The notes below the pieces were generated by a model. The model ran no database searches, was not told where the DNA came from, and saw nothing but the letters and a program-made list of their open reading frames with translations. Below are positions 1 through 8,859 of a stretch of DNA of 64,000 nucleotides, piece by piece. Each line of letters starts with the position of its first letter. Positions within the stretch are counted from its first letter, which is position 1. The DNA comes from CALMEC01 sp964531025 (GTDB lineage: Bacteria > Actinomycetota > Thermoleophilia > Miltoncostaeales > Miltoncostaeaceae), in assembly GCA_964531025.1 (NCBI GenBank), contig CAZHDY010000003.1:124001-188000 (forward strand). Reading direction: 5' to 3'. The position numbers were made by a program, and so were the translations under genes.

Positions 1-202
1 CGACCTCGAACACGGCGGTCTTCGCGGCCGCGCCCTGGATGGCCTTGTAGAGATCGTGGTGCGAGATGTGGAACGAGACGGTCTCGCCACCCTCGGTGTA
101 GAGCACGCCGGGTACCTGGCCGGTCTTTCGCAGACGGCGGGTGACGGCAGAACCGAACTCGGTTCGCCGGGCGGCGGTGAGTGTGACGTGATCGGACGAC
201 AT
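1..202 (-). CDS. rplY: 50S ribosomal protein L25 / general stress protein CTC (partial)
   Basis: Large-subunit ribosomal protein that binds 5S rRNA. Only the first 67 residues are present; the gene runs off the left edge, so the C-terminal TL5-type extension cannot be judged. The visible part has the L25 N-terminal pattern: TAARRTEFG, then a basic RRLRKTGQVPGVLY segment and a beta strand. The ATG is preceded by AGGAG at about 9 bp. It follows prs on the same strand with a 100-bp gap, the common prs-rplY(ctc) order of Gram-positive bacteria, which supports the call beyond sequence similarity alone. Confidence 0.9.
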   Translation of the reverse strand, partial: MSSDHVTLTAARRTEFGSAVTRRLRKTGQVPGVLYTEGGETVSFHISHHDLYKAIQGAAAKTAVFEV

Positions 203-302
203 TCGGTGTGGCTCCTGGAATCTGATTCGCGACCGCGCAGAATAGCGGATGGACCAACCGGAGGTCGTCCCGTCCCGCTGTTCGACCCCCTGTCGCGAAC
301 GG

Positions 303-1337
303 CTAGAACAGCTGGTTGTCTCCCTCGAAGACCTCGGAGACCGACTCGTCGTTGAAGACGTTGCGGATGCAGTCGGCGAGGACCTGGCCCGACGGAAGCT
401 GGGTGATGAGCTCGGGAGCACCCGCGCGGAGGGGCACCGTGTCCGTGACGACGATGCGCTTGATGTCCTCACTCTTGGCGAGACGCTCGAAGGCCGGCTC
501 GGAGAAGAGCCCGTGCGTGGCGGCGCAGTAGATCTCCGTCGCGCCCATCTCGCGCACCTTCTTGGCGCCCTCGACCAGAGTGCCGGCGGTGTCGATCATG
601 TCGTCGATCATGATGGCCGTCTTGCCCCGCACATCTCCGATGAGCATCGTCATCTCGACCTGGCTGTGCTCGGGCCGCTGCTTGGTGAGCACTGCGACCT
701 GCGCGCCGAGCTTCTCGGCGAAGTGGGTGGCGAGCTTCGCGCGGCCGGCGTCCGGCGAGACCACGACGATCTGCTTGTCGCGCAGTTCGGGCGCGTCGCG
801 GAAGTACTGCACCAGGATCGGCACGGCCGTCATGTGGTCGACCGGGATGTTGAAGAACCCCTGCACCTGACCGGCGTGGAGGTCCATGGTGAGGACGCGG
901 TCCACCCCGACCGTCTGGAGCATGTCGGCGATCATCTTGGCGGTGATGGGCTCACGCGGCGCGGACTTCTTGTCCTGACGCGAGTAGCCGTACCACGGCA
1001 GGACGGCGGTCACCCGGCGGGCGCTGGCCAGCTTGGCGGCGTTCACCATGATCAGAAGCTCGACCAGGCTGTCGTTGCACGACTGGACGTGGCCGTTGGC
1101 CACGCTGCAGGTCGACTGGACGAGGAAGACGTCGGCACCGCGGACACTCTCGCCGAAGCGGGCGTAGATCTCGCCGTTGGCGAACGACTTCAGCAGCACC
1201 TCGCCCGGATCGAGCCCGAGCCGCTCGGCGATGTCGCGCCCCAGATCGAGGCTCGAACGCCCCGCGAAAACCATCATCCGCCGCGCATACTCGCGCTCGA
1301 CGTGCGTGTCCACTCGTTCCGCCGCCTCGGTTGTCAC
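303..1337 (-). CDS. prs: Ribose-phosphate pyrophosphokinase (PRPP synthetase)
   Basis: Makes PRPP from ribose 5-phosphate and ATP in the cytoplasm for nucleotide, NAD, histidine and tryptophan synthesis. The 344 residues include an N-terminal lead of about 20 residues beyond the usual ~315. Visible landmarks are FANGE (52-56), the flexible catalytic loop with SRQDKK (119-124) and PREP (127-130), DLHAGQ (152-157), and the PRPP-binding loop IDDMIDTAGT (244-253), where Ile replaces the commoner Val. The GTG start overlaps the glmU stop by four bases (GTGA), so the two genes are probably translationally coupled. Housekeeping function; high certainty. Confidence 0.97.
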   Translation of the reverse strand: MTTEAAERVDTHVEREYARRMMVFAGRSSLDLGRDIAERLGLDPGEVLLKSFANGEIYARFGESVRGADVFLVQSTCSVANGHVQSCNDSLVELLIMVNAAKLASARRVTAVLPWYGYSRQDKKSAPREPITAKMIADMLQTVGVDRVLTMDLHAGQVQGFFNIPVDHMTAVPILVQYFRDAPELRDKQIVVVSPDAGRAKLATHFAEKLGAQVAVLTKQRPEHSQVEMTMLIGDVRGKTAIMIDDMIDTAGTLVEGAKKVREMGATEIYCAATHGLFSEPAFERLAKSEDIKRIVVTDTVPLRAGAPELITQLPSGQVLADCIRNVFNDESVSEVFEGDNQLF

Positions 1338-2728
1338 CGCGCCCCCTTGGTGCCCTGTGCCTTTGCCGCTTTCCGTGCCTTCGCCTCGGCCCGCTTGGTG
1401 AAGCCCTCGCGGTTCTCCTGACGCGCGCGAGCGACGCCGAGTGCGCCTGCCGGAACGTCGTGGGTGATGATGGATCCGGCCGCTGTCATGGCTTCGTCAC
1501 CAATCCTAACCGGAGCGACGAAGACACAGTCCGACCCGGTCTTGACACCGGAGCCGATGATCGTGCGGTGTTTGCGGAAACCGTCGTAGTTCGCGGTGAT
1601 GTTCCCGGCGCCGATGTTGGTCTTCGCGCCGATGGTGGCGTCGCCGACGTACGAGAGGTGCGGCACCTTGCCGCCCGGCCCGAGCGTCGACTTCTTGAGC
1701 TCGACGTAGGTGCCGACCTTGGAGCCGTCCTCCATGACGACCTCCGGCCGCAGGTATGCGAAGGGTCCGACACTGCAGTCGGATCCGACCGTGGAGTCGT
1801 TCAGGTGGGCGGAGACGACGGCGGTGCGATCGCCGATGGTGCACCCCGAGATGATCACGTCCGGACCGATGACGCAGTCCTCGCCGATCCTGGTGCCCGC
1901 GCGCAGGTGCGTCCCCGGATGGACGATGCTGTCCTGGCCGACGGTGACGTCCGCGTCCAGGTAGACCCTTTCCGGATCGGGCATCGAGACACCGGAGAGC
2001 AGCATGTCGTGGCGCAGACGGTCCTGGACGATGCGCTCGCACTCGGCGAGCTCGACCCGGCTGTTGACCCCGAGCACCACGTTGGGGTCGTCGGAGCGGT
2101 ACACGCCGACGCCTCCCGAGATGTGTGACAGCGCGTCGGGGAGGTAGGCCTCGCCCTGCGCGTTGTCACGCTTCACCTTGCGGAGGGCCTTCGTCAGCTC
2201 GGCGCGGTCGAACACATAGAGGCCGGCGTTGATCTCGTTGACCGCGAGCTCCTCCGGCGTGGCGTCACGCGCCTCGACCACCCGTACCCGCCCCTCGCCC
2301 CGGATGACACGGCCGTATGCACCCGCATCCGGCAGCACCGTGCTCACGAGCGTGGCCTGACGTCCGGAACGGCGGTGGACACGGAGCACGTCGCGGATGA
2401 GGTCACGCTCGAGGAGGGGCGTGTCACCCGACAGCACGATGACCGTGTCACAGCCCGCGTCGAGGGCGCGCAAACCCACCTGCGTGGCGTGCCCTGTCCC
2501 GTTCTGCTGGCGCTGCACCGCCGTGGAGGCACCCTTCGGAAGGGCCGACTCCACCTCCTTCGCGCCGTGACCGACGACCACGACCGTGTGCTGGATCCGC
2601 GCCCCGGCGAGCGCGTCGAGTACCCACCCGACGAGCGGGCGTCCCGCGATCGGATGAAGGACCTTCGGCAGCTTGGAGCGCATGCGCGTCCCCTTGCCGG
2701 CGGCCATCACCACTGCTCCGACTCCCAT
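1334..2728 (-). CDS. glmU: Bifunctional UDP-GlcNAc pyrophosphorylase / glucosamine-1-phosphate acetyltransferase
   Basis: Makes UDP-GlcNAc, the precursor of peptidoglycan. The N-terminal uridyltransferase begins with the nucleotide-binding signature MAAGKGTRMRS and PKVLHPIAGRP (about residues 8-31), followed by QQNGTGHA and LSGDTPLL. From about residue 250 there are left-handed beta-helix hexapeptide repeats, with the acetyl-CoA/active-site region KVPHLSYVGDA and GAGNITANYDG (about 360-385). The 464 residues match the family. It starts 36 bp after tRNA-Gln on the same strand and overlaps prs by four bases, so it heads a likely tRNA-Gln-glmU-prs-rplY transcript. Confidence 0.97.
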   Translation of the reverse strand: MGVGAVVMAAGKGTRMRSKLPKVLHPIAGRPLVGWVLDALAGARIQHTVVVVGHGAKEVESALPKGASTAVQRQQNGTGHATQVGLRALDAGCDTVIVLSGDTPLLERDLIRDVLRVHRRSGRQATLVSTVLPDAGAYGRVIRGEGRVRVVEARDATPEELAVNEINAGLYVFDRAELTKALRKVKRDNAQGEAYLPDALSHISGGVGVYRSDDPNVVLGVNSRVELAECERIVQDRLRHDMLLSGVSMPDPERVYLDADVTVGQDSIVHPGTHLRAGTRIGEDCVIGPDVIISGCTIGDRTAVVSAHLNDSTVGSDCSVGPFAYLRPEVVMEDGSKVGTYVELKKSTLGPGGKVPHLSYVGDATIGAKTNIGAGNITANYDGFRKHRTIIGSGVKTGSDCVFVAPVRIGDEAMTAAGSIITHDVPAGALGVARARQENREGFTKRAEAKARKAAKAQGTKGAR

Positions 2729-2763
2729 GCGTTCCAGGATCCTCTCAGGTCGGGGAAGGGCCG

Positions 2764-2834
2764 TTGGGGCGGGAGGATTCGAACCCCCGATCGCGGGACC
2801 AAAACCCGCTGCCTTACCGCTTGGCTACGCCCCA
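2764..2834 (-). tRNA. tRNA-Gln (anticodon TTG)
   Basis: The minus strand folds as a 71-nt cloverleaf. Acceptor stem TGGGGCG pairs with CGCCCCA, the D-arm contains AGCGGTAAGGC, the anticodon stem GCGGG/CCCGC encloses loop TTTTGGT with anticodon TTG, and the T-arm is GGGGG-TTCGAAT-CCTCC. The discriminator base is A. CCA is not encoded. It sits just upstream of glmU in the same orientation. Confidence 0.95.
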
Positions 2835-2925
2835 CCGGAGGTCGCGGTGAGTATAACGCCGCCTCCGCCGCCGCCCGCCCGGCGTTCGCGTGGGACAGAA
2901 GGGAAAGTCGCCATACCGCCATGGG

Positions 2926-4389
2926 TCAGGCGCGGTTGGCGCGACGATGGATGACGCCCTCCTGGAGGGCGTTCTCCGGCGCCGGACGGTGGGCCTTCCG
3001 CGTTCCCCTCCGGGCCTCTGCCAACGCAGCGAGGGCCTCGTCTCCCGACAGGCCGTCATCGACGTAGCGGCATCCGATGACCGTGCCGGTGCGGCCGACG
3101 CCACCCCAGCAGTGCACGTAGACGACGCCACGCGACATGCCCTCGTCGATCATGGCCAGCACCCGGTCGTAGTCGGCGTCCTCCCGCACCTTCATGTCGG
3201 GGATGCCGAAACGCCGGTACCGGAGGTCCAGACCCCGGGTTCGGAGGGCCGTGTCCACGACGTGCTTGTAGGGCGCCAGGCCCTCGGTCGCCTCGGTGAG
3301 GTCGATGAACGTCCGCACGCCGTGATCGATGAGGAGGTTGACCCGGCGGACCGTCTCGGCCTCGTCGTAGCGGTGGCCGGGCAGTTCCCCGGCGAGTATG
3401 GCGCCGGGACGGGCCCAGAACGCGTGGTGGACGTCGTCGTGATCCCACGCGGGGACCGGATCACCGTCGCGCCCCGCGGCCACCAGCCGGGTGGCGATCG
3501 CCCGTATGCGGTCGACCTCGGTGATCCGTTCGCGCCACTCCGCGGGAATGCCGGTCCACCCCCAGCGGGCTCCGGCGATCTGTCCCGCGACGGCGGCGGT
3601 CGTATCCGCGTCATCACCGAGGTTCGCCGCCCGCAGCACCGCCTCGCGGAAGTCCGCGGCACCGCCCACGGCCCACAGGGCGGCCTCGATCGCGTGGACG
3701 CAGTAACCGGTCCCGCGGATCTCCGGGGGTTCCCTGGTGCGCCACGAACCGCGCGCGACGGCCTCCACCTCCGGATGGAGCGCACCCAGGTTCCAGAAAC
3801 CGGGGTCCAGCACGTCGTCGGCGTCGTCACCGCGGATGAGGGCGGCGGTCATGGCCCCGAGCAGACGGCAGACGTCCACCGGCCGGTCCGCGGCGTGGGT
3901 GGGGCGGCTGGATTCCGCAGACCGTTCGGCGGACTCGGCGAGGTCGGCATGCCAGCGGATCGGGACGGCGGCCAGACGCATCGCGGAGCCGTTGGCCGCG
4001 GACTCCTGATCGATGTGACCGTCCGTGACCGCGCCGGTCATCGCGAAGCGCTTCAGCGCCGCAACCGTGGTGTTCCCGATGTCGAAGCAGGTCCCGGTCG
4101 ACGACCAGTAGCCCTCACGCCACCACATGACGTAGCGGTGCAGCTGGTCCGTCGGATCGAGCCCACCGGTGTCGAGGATGGACTCGGCGAGGCACATGGC
4201 CATGGACGTGTCGTCGGTCCACTCACCGGGCTGGAGGCCGAAGGGCCCTCCACCGACCATGTCGGTGATGGGGGTGAAGGTCCCCGGCCGTCGGAACTCG
4301 AGTGCGGCGCCGACGGCATCACCGGCGGCAAGGCCGACCAGCGCACCGACGGCACGATCCCGGATCCCCACGTGCGCGGTGTCGCCCAT
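2926..4389 (-). CDS. ADP-ribosylglycohydrolase fused to a dual-specificity (CX5R) phosphatase
   Basis: Two-domain cytoplasmic protein of 487 residues. Residues ~8-305 are a DraG/ARH-type ADP-ribosylglycohydrolase with both metal-binding signatures, GEWTDDTSM (55-63) and GDDADTT (258-264). Residues ~335-470 are a dual-specificity-phosphatase-like domain whose P-loop HCWGGVGRTG (426-435) keeps the catalytic Cys and Arg. Established knowledge: the first family removes ADP-ribose from proteins, nucleic acids or small molecules, and the second dephosphorylates. Inference: sequential processing of a phosphorylated ADP-ribose species. The ATG at 4389 is chosen because GGGAGG lies 7 bp before it; a TTG two codons earlier would sit on the Shine-Dalgarno. 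Substrate unknown. Confidence 0.9.
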   Translation of the reverse strand: MGDTAHVGIRDRAVGALVGLAAGDAVGAALEFRRPGTFTPITDMVGGGPFGLQPGEWTDDTSMAMCLAESILDTGGLDPTDQLHRYVMWWREGYWSSTGTCFDIGNTTVAALKRFAMTGAVTDGHIDQESAANGSAMRLAAVPIRWHADLAESAERSAESSRPTHAADRPVDVCRLLGAMTAALIRGDDADDVLDPGFWNLGALHPEVEAVARGSWRTREPPEIRGTGYCVHAIEAALWAVGGAADFREAVLRAANLGDDADTTAAVAGQIAGARWGWTGIPAEWRERITEVDRIRAIATRLVAAGRDGDPVPAWDHDDVHHAFWARPGAILAGELPGHRYDEAETVRRVNLLIDHGVRTFIDLTEATEGLAPYKHVVDTALRTRGLDLRYRRFGIPDMKVREDADYDRVLAMIDEGMSRGVVYVHCWGGVGRTGTVIGCRYVDDGLSGDEALAALAEARRGTRKAHRPAPENALQEGVIHRRANRA

Positions 4390-4564
4390 GCACAAGCCTC
4401 CCGTTCGCTGAGGTGGGAGTCTGTCACCGTCCGTCGTCGTGCGAACCCGACCGGAAGACGAAGATTCGAGCTGCGGTCCTTGGACAGGCGGCTAATATGT
4501 CGTTGCGACATTATCGCGTCGGTCCTCACCGTCAGCCGTCTCGGCGCAGGGCGCGTCTGGACGC

Positions 4565-5120
4565 GTGGAGCGTCGGGTGCGGGCACACGCGTACCTACCC
4601 TGAGGATGCGTCGGGAGCGTTGGAGGGTCACGCGGCCCTGCCGTTGATCCTCCGAGCGCAGCCCTGGGACTGGCGGAGGGGCATCCACCCACCGGTCTAT
4701 CCCCCCGCCCGCCCCGGCCAACCGCCAGTCCCCGGGCTGCGCTCGGGGCCTCACATTTGGCCGGGATAGCAGAACGTTGGGTGCGGGCACACGCGCACCT
4801 GCCGTTGATCCTCGGTAGCGCTACCAAGGACCAACGGTTTGCCCGTGTGCAGCAGGACCGACTGTGCCCGCACCCAACGGGATGCGAAAGATCGTCACGA
4901 GAGGCCCGACGCAGGAGGGACTGGCGGCTGGACGGGGCGGGCGGGAGGATCATTGTCATCCGCCAGTCCCGGCAGCGCAACCAGGAACCCACGGCTGCCC
5001 ATGTACGGCAGGACCGACTACGCCCGCACCCAACCACCTGCGAAGGATCGTCACGAGAGGCCCGACGCAGGAGGGACTGGCGGCTGGCCGGGAGGATCAT
5101 TGTCTCCCGCCAGTCCCCAG
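4565..5120. repeat. Nested intergenic repeat block (direct and inverted repeats)
   Basis: The 740-bp gap 4390-5129 has no convincing gene; 4390-4564 shows nothing. From 4565 on there are: a perfect 42-bp direct repeat (4890-4931 and 5046-5087); a 16-bp perfect inverted repeat CGTTGGGTGCGGGCAC (4775-4790) with its complement at 4864-4879; an inner near-palindrome 4802-4837 centred on GGTAGCGCTACC; and three hairpins with arms GGGACTGGCGG and CCGCCAGTCCC (4666-4733, 4917-4970, 5073-5117). GTYGGGTGCGGGCACACGCG occurs at ~4573 and ~4777. The frames open across it translate these repeats and look accidental. No transposase is nearby. Confidence 0.8.
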
Positions 5121-5129
5121 CAGCGCTCG

Positions 5130-6284
5130 TCAGCCCCCCGCCGACGGCTCCGGCGGGACCCACGCCGTCAGCGAGCCCAGAATCCGTCCCACGGCGACCC
5201 CGGGAGTCGCGCGCATGACCGCATTCCGGACCGTGGTCACCACAGGCCCGTCCATCCGGGACAGCTTGCCGGCGCGCCGTGAGCGCAACAGCATGCGCCG
5301 GGTACGCGGGACGCGAAGGCTGTCGTAGCGCGCCAGAGCACCGGGGACGTCCGCGCTTCCGCGCGCCTCGCGCATGAGGAGGACCAGCGTGGCCGCATCC
5401 TCGATCACCTGACCGGCGCCCTGTCCCAGATCCGGGGTCATGCCGTGTGCCGCGTCGCCGAGGAGTACGGCGCGCTCCCGGACGAACGTCGGCAGCGGCT
5501 GTGCCAGATCCTGGATGTCGTGGCGGAGCACCGCGTCGGGTTTCGTCGCCTTCAGAAGATCGGCGATGGGCTCGTGCCAGCCGGCGAAGAGCCGAGCCAC
5601 GATCGCATGCTCGCTCTCTCCCTCGTCACCGCCGCCAGGCGGGGTGTTGAGCGTGGCGAACCAGTACACGCGGTCATCCGGCAGCGGAGCCATCCCGAAA
5701 TGCCGGCCCCGACCCCAGGTGACGCCGGCGGCACCTCTCAGGTCGACGGTTTCGGACGTGACGCCGCGCCAGGCGACGTAGCCGGCGTAGCGCAGGCCGG
5801 GATCGAGTCCGAGCCGGGCCCGATTGGGGCTGTGGAGCCCGTCCGCGGCGACGATGAGGTCGTAGTCCTCCATCCGGCCGTTGACGGTCACCCAGGGGGC
5901 GCCCCCGTCACTGACCACGGCGTCGCTGCCGACGCGGAGGGTGCCCTCGGCGAGTTCCGCCACCAGCGCGCGGTGAAGATCCGCTCGGTGCATGGTGCGA
6001 AGCGACTCGACCGCGTCATGGGGGATCCGCGACAGCCACTTCCCGTCCGGTCGCCGGTGGCCCGTGCGGATCCAGGCGATGTCGTCGGTGCTCACCGAGC
6101 GCACGACATCGCCGAGGCCGACGGCGTCCAGCGCCGTGAACGAGTTTCCGAACAGGGAGATGCCCGCCCCCACGCCGCCGGCGTCCTCCCGGCGTTCGAA
6201 CAGGGTGACCTCGTGCCCGTCCCGCTGGAGCCCGATGGCCGTGACGAGTCCCCCGATGCCTGCACCGATGACCGCGATCTGCAC
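5130..6284 (-). CDS. FAD-dependent monooxygenase (aromatic hydroxylase class)
   Basis: A 384-residue flavoprotein monooxygenase of the class A family (kynurenine/salicylate hydroxylase-like), using FAD and NAD(P)H. It shows the dinucleotide fold GAGIGG near residue 7, FERREDAGG at the end of the second strand, the DG motif in LIVAADGLHS, and the GD motif in VLLGDAAHGMTPDLGQGAGQ. The GTG start at 6284 has GGAGGAGG 8 bp upstream; longer versions of the frame run into the divergent methyltransferase region and lack family similarity. It is alone on its strand, ending where the repeat block begins. Substrate cannot be told from sequence. Confidence 0.85.
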   Translation of the reverse strand: MQIAVIGAGIGGLVTAIGLQRDGHEVTLFERREDAGGVGAGISLFGNSFTALDAVGLGDVVRSVSTDDIAWIRTGHRRPDGKWLSRIPHDAVESLRTMHRADLHRALVAELAEGTLRVGSDAVVSDGGAPWVTVNGRMEDYDLIVAADGLHSPNRARLGLDPGLRYAGYVAWRGVTSETVDLRGAAGVTWGRGRHFGMAPLPDDRVYWFATLNTPPGGGDEGESEHAIVARLFAGWHEPIADLLKATKPDAVLRHDIQDLAQPLPTFVRERAVLLGDAAHGMTPDLGQGAGQVIEDAATLVLLMREARGSADVPGALARYDSLRVPRTRRMLLRSRRAGKLSRMDGPVVTTVRNAVMRATPGVAVGRILGSLTAWVPPEPSAGG

Positions 6285-6393
6285 TTGTGATGCCTCCTCC
6301 GAGAGTGCGGCTTCGCCGCCGCATCTCATCGTGTCCCTGCCCTGGGCACCCCGATGATGGCACGACGCGACAGCCGATGACCGGTCCGCCGGA

Positions 6394-6915
6394 ATGCGTC
6401 CGTGCTGCGATGCTGTCCGCGATCGACCCGCCCCGGAGAACGCCCTGCACCATCTCGAACACCGGATTCCCCCACCCGTCGTCGGCCTGGTCGCCGCGGC
6501 CGTCATGGTCGCGCTCATGGTCCTGGTCCCCGGCGCCGGATTCCCACTCCCCGGAAGCCGGATCGTCGCCGTGGCGATCGTCCTCGTCGGCGTGACGATC
6601 GATCTGGCCGGCCTGATCGCGTTCCGCCGCGCACGGACCACGATCAACCCGCTTCGGCCGCATACCGCGGCCGTCCTTGTGCGCGACGGCGTCTACCGTG
6701 TGTCGCGCAACCCGATGTACCTGGGACTCGCCGTCTCGCTCACGGGCGTGGCCGTATGGGAGGTCAACGTCCTGGCGGCCGTGGTCGTGCCGCTCTTCTG
6801 CGCGTACGTCATCCGATTCCAGATCCTCCCCGAGGAACGCGCACTACGGGATCTCTTCGGCGAGGAGTTCGACGACTACGCATCGTACGTCCGCCGGTGG
6901 TTCGGGCGAAGGTGA
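6394..6915 (+). CDS. Isoprenylcysteine carboxyl methyltransferase-like membrane protein
   Basis: Small integral-membrane methyltransferase of the ICMT/PEMT-like family (173 residues as given). Hydrophobic segments lie near residues 28-50, 55-77 and 115-140. The family motif is clear: RRARTTINPLRP, then LVRDGVYRVSRNPMYLGL, then a C-terminal LPEERALRDLFGEEFDDYASYVRRWF. Bacterial members methylate unknown acceptors using S-adenosylmethionine. The start is unsure: the ATG used has no Shine-Dalgarno, and the first ~20 residues are not family-like. A CTG at 6445 (LHHLEHRIPPPVV) lies 6 bp after GGAG and fits homologues better. Confidence 0.8.
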   Translation: MRPCCDAVRDRPAPENALHHLEHRIPPPVVGLVAAAVMVALMVLVPGAGFPLPGSRIVAVAIVLVGVTIDLAGLIAFRRARTTINPLRPHTAAVLVRDGVYRVSRNPMYLGLAVSLTGVAVWEVNVLAAVVVPLFCAYVIRFQILPEERALRDLFGEEFDDYASYVRRWFGRR

Positions 6916-7064
6916 CGCCGCGGGCGGCGTCGGCCCACCGACGCTGAACATCGCGTGGGACAGGCGTCGCCAGAGATGACGAGCGGGATCGGCTTCAACG
7001 CCTGCGACGGAGGGCCCTCCTCCTGGCGTTGCGGACCACCGCCCCCCGCTGCCAAGATGCGCGG

Positions 7065-8846
7065 GTGCCGGCCCGCCAACCGTCCGACCGCCCCCAGCGC
7101 ATCGCGTACATGCCCGGCGTGGATGGTCTGCGGACGCTGGCGGTGGCGGCGGTGGTGATCTATCACCTTGGCGCCGGCTGGCTGCCCGGCGGGTACCTGG
7201 GCGTGGACGTGTTCCTGGTGATCAGCGGATTCCTCATCACCTCGCTCCTGATGGCCGAGCACCGGAACAACGGGCGTATCGACCTACGCCGGTTCTGGTT
7301 GCGGCGTGCGCGACGGCTTCTGCCCGCGGTGCTCCTGATGATCACGGTGGTGCTGGTGGTGATGCTGGCGCTCCACCCCGGCGAGGTGGCACGCCTGCGC
7401 GGGCAGGTGGTGGCGGCACTGGCCTACGTCACCAACTGGTACTTCGTCTTCGCGGACGTGGCGTACTTCGACCAGTTCGGACGACCGTCGGTGTTCCTGC
7501 ACCTGTGGTCACTGGCCGTCGAGGAGCAGTTCTACCTTGTGTGGCCGCTGGTGATGGCCGGCGTGCTGGGCGTGGCCGCCTGGCGGCGCCGCGCACTTCT
7601 GACGCTGGCGGCGGTCGGGGCCATCGCATCCACGGTGGCGGCCTGGATTCTGTGGAAGCCGTACACGGATCCGTCCCGCATCTACTACGGCACCGACACG
7701 CGTGCGGTGGCGCTGTTGGTGGGTGTCATGCTCGCCCTCGTGGCGGTGCGCGGTCCGGTGCCACAACGTACGACGGTGCGCTGGGCGCTGCAGGCGGTGG
7801 GTGCTGTGGGGCTCGCCGGTGTGCTGGTGGCGATGTTCACCCTGGGCGACCTCGACGAGCGCCTCTATCGCGGCGGATTCCTGCTCGTGGCGGTGGCCAC
7901 AGCAGCGCTGATCGCGGCGGTTGCCGACGCCACGTCCCCGTTCGGCCGCGCGTTCGCACTGGCACCGCTGGTGTGGCTGGGCCTGCGCAGCTACTCCATC
8001 TATCTCTGGCACTGGCCGGTCATCGTGCTCATCCGTCCGCATGACGACATCCCGCTGGACGGTCCCGCTCTGCTGGTGCTGCGCGTGGTTCTGATGCTGG
8101 CCCTGGCCGCACTCTCGTACCGGTTCGTCGAGGTGCCCTTCCGCCGCCACGGCATCCGCGGAGTACGTGACGCGCTGCGTCGTTGGGACGCGGCCGTCAG
8201 CCGACCCGTTCGCGTGGCGGCCATGTCGGGCGTGGGCGTGGCCCTCGCCGCCTTGGCGGTGACGGTGGCGGTGATCCCGCGCGGTGCCACCGCGATTCCG
8301 GGCCTCACGGAGGACACGTCGGCGCATCCGGGGCCGGCCACACCACCCGCCACTGCCGGACCGCTGCTGTTCGTGGGCGACTCGGTGATGCTGGGCGCGC
8401 GCAACGATCTTCAGGCGACCTTCGGCGACCAGGCGGTGATCGACGCCGAGGCCGGACGCACGTTCCCGGAGGGCGCGGCGGTGGTACGAGGGCACCTGCG
8501 ACAGATGCCGGCCGAGACCGTCACCGTCATCCACCTGGGCAACAACTCGTTCATCGATCCGGCGGACCTCGACGCGCTCCTGAACGAGCTGGACATGCGT
8601 CCCAGGGTGCTCCTGCTGACGGTGCGCGCACCCCTACCGTGGCAGGACTCAGTGAACCAGACGGTACGCCGGATGCCCGAAAAGCACCCCAATGTCGAGG
8701 TAGTAGATTGGTTCGCGCTTTCGGGCGGGAACGGACTGCTGGTGGACGGGGCACATATGAACGAACGTGGCATCCACCTGTATATCGAGACCCTGACGGC
8801 CGCGCTGGACGCGCTGCCGCAACCAGCCGGCGCCGACCGGCAGTGA
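7065..8846 (+). CDS. Acyltransferase 3 with C-terminal SGNH domain (OafA-like)
   Basis: Membrane O-acyltransferase that probably decorates a cell-surface glycan. About 593 residues: an acyltransferase-3 domain with ten or so membrane spans (~20-380), with GVDGLRTLAV, FFLVISGFLIT-like VFLVISGFLIT, and LWSLAVEEQFYLVWP, then an extracytoplasmic SGNH hydrolase-like domain with LLFVGDSVML and the Asp/His pair in DGAHMNERG. The transmembrane part moves acyl groups and the SGNH part transfers them (family knowledge). The GTG start at 7065 is chosen because CAAGAT sits 6 bp before it; a TTG at 7029 is the alternative. Two secreted-protein genes follow on the same strand. Confidence 0.88.
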   Translation: MPARQPSDRPQRIAYMPGVDGLRTLAVAAVVIYHLGAGWLPGGYLGVDVFLVISGFLITSLLMAEHRNNGRIDLRRFWLRRARRLLPAVLLMITVVLVVMLALHPGEVARLRGQVVAALAYVTNWYFVFADVAYFDQFGRPSVFLHLWSLAVEEQFYLVWPLVMAGVLGVAAWRRRALLTLAAVGAIASTVAAWILWKPYTDPSRIYYGTDTRAVALLVGVMLALVAVRGPVPQRTTVRWALQAVGAVGLAGVLVAMFTLGDLDERLYRGGFLLVAVATAALIAAVADATSPFGRAFALAPLVWLGLRSYSIYLWHWPVIVLIRPHDDIPLDGPALLVLRVVLMLALAALSYRFVEVPFRRHGIRGVRDALRRWDAAVSRPVRVAAMSGVGVALAALAVTVAVIPRGATAIPGLTEDTSAHPGPATPPATAGPLLFVGDSVMLGARNDLQATFGDQAVIDAEAGRTFPEGAAVVRGHLRQMPAETVTVIHLGNNSFIDPADLDALLNELDMRPRVLLLTVRAPLPWQDSVNQTVRRMPEKHPNVEVVDWFALSGGNGLLVDGAHMNERGIHLYIETLTAALDALPQPAGADRQ

Positions 8847-8859
8847 CGAGAGGAGACTC

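Noticed and set aside
249..1421. Long open frame opposite prs
   Set aside because: Antisense shadow of a certain gene; GC-rich codon use opens the opposite frame, and the product is Arg/His/Asp-rich with no family pattern.
4492..5163. Open frames on both strands across the repeat block
   Set aside because: The products only translate the repeated hairpin units; repeated residues track the DNA repeats, and there are no start signals.
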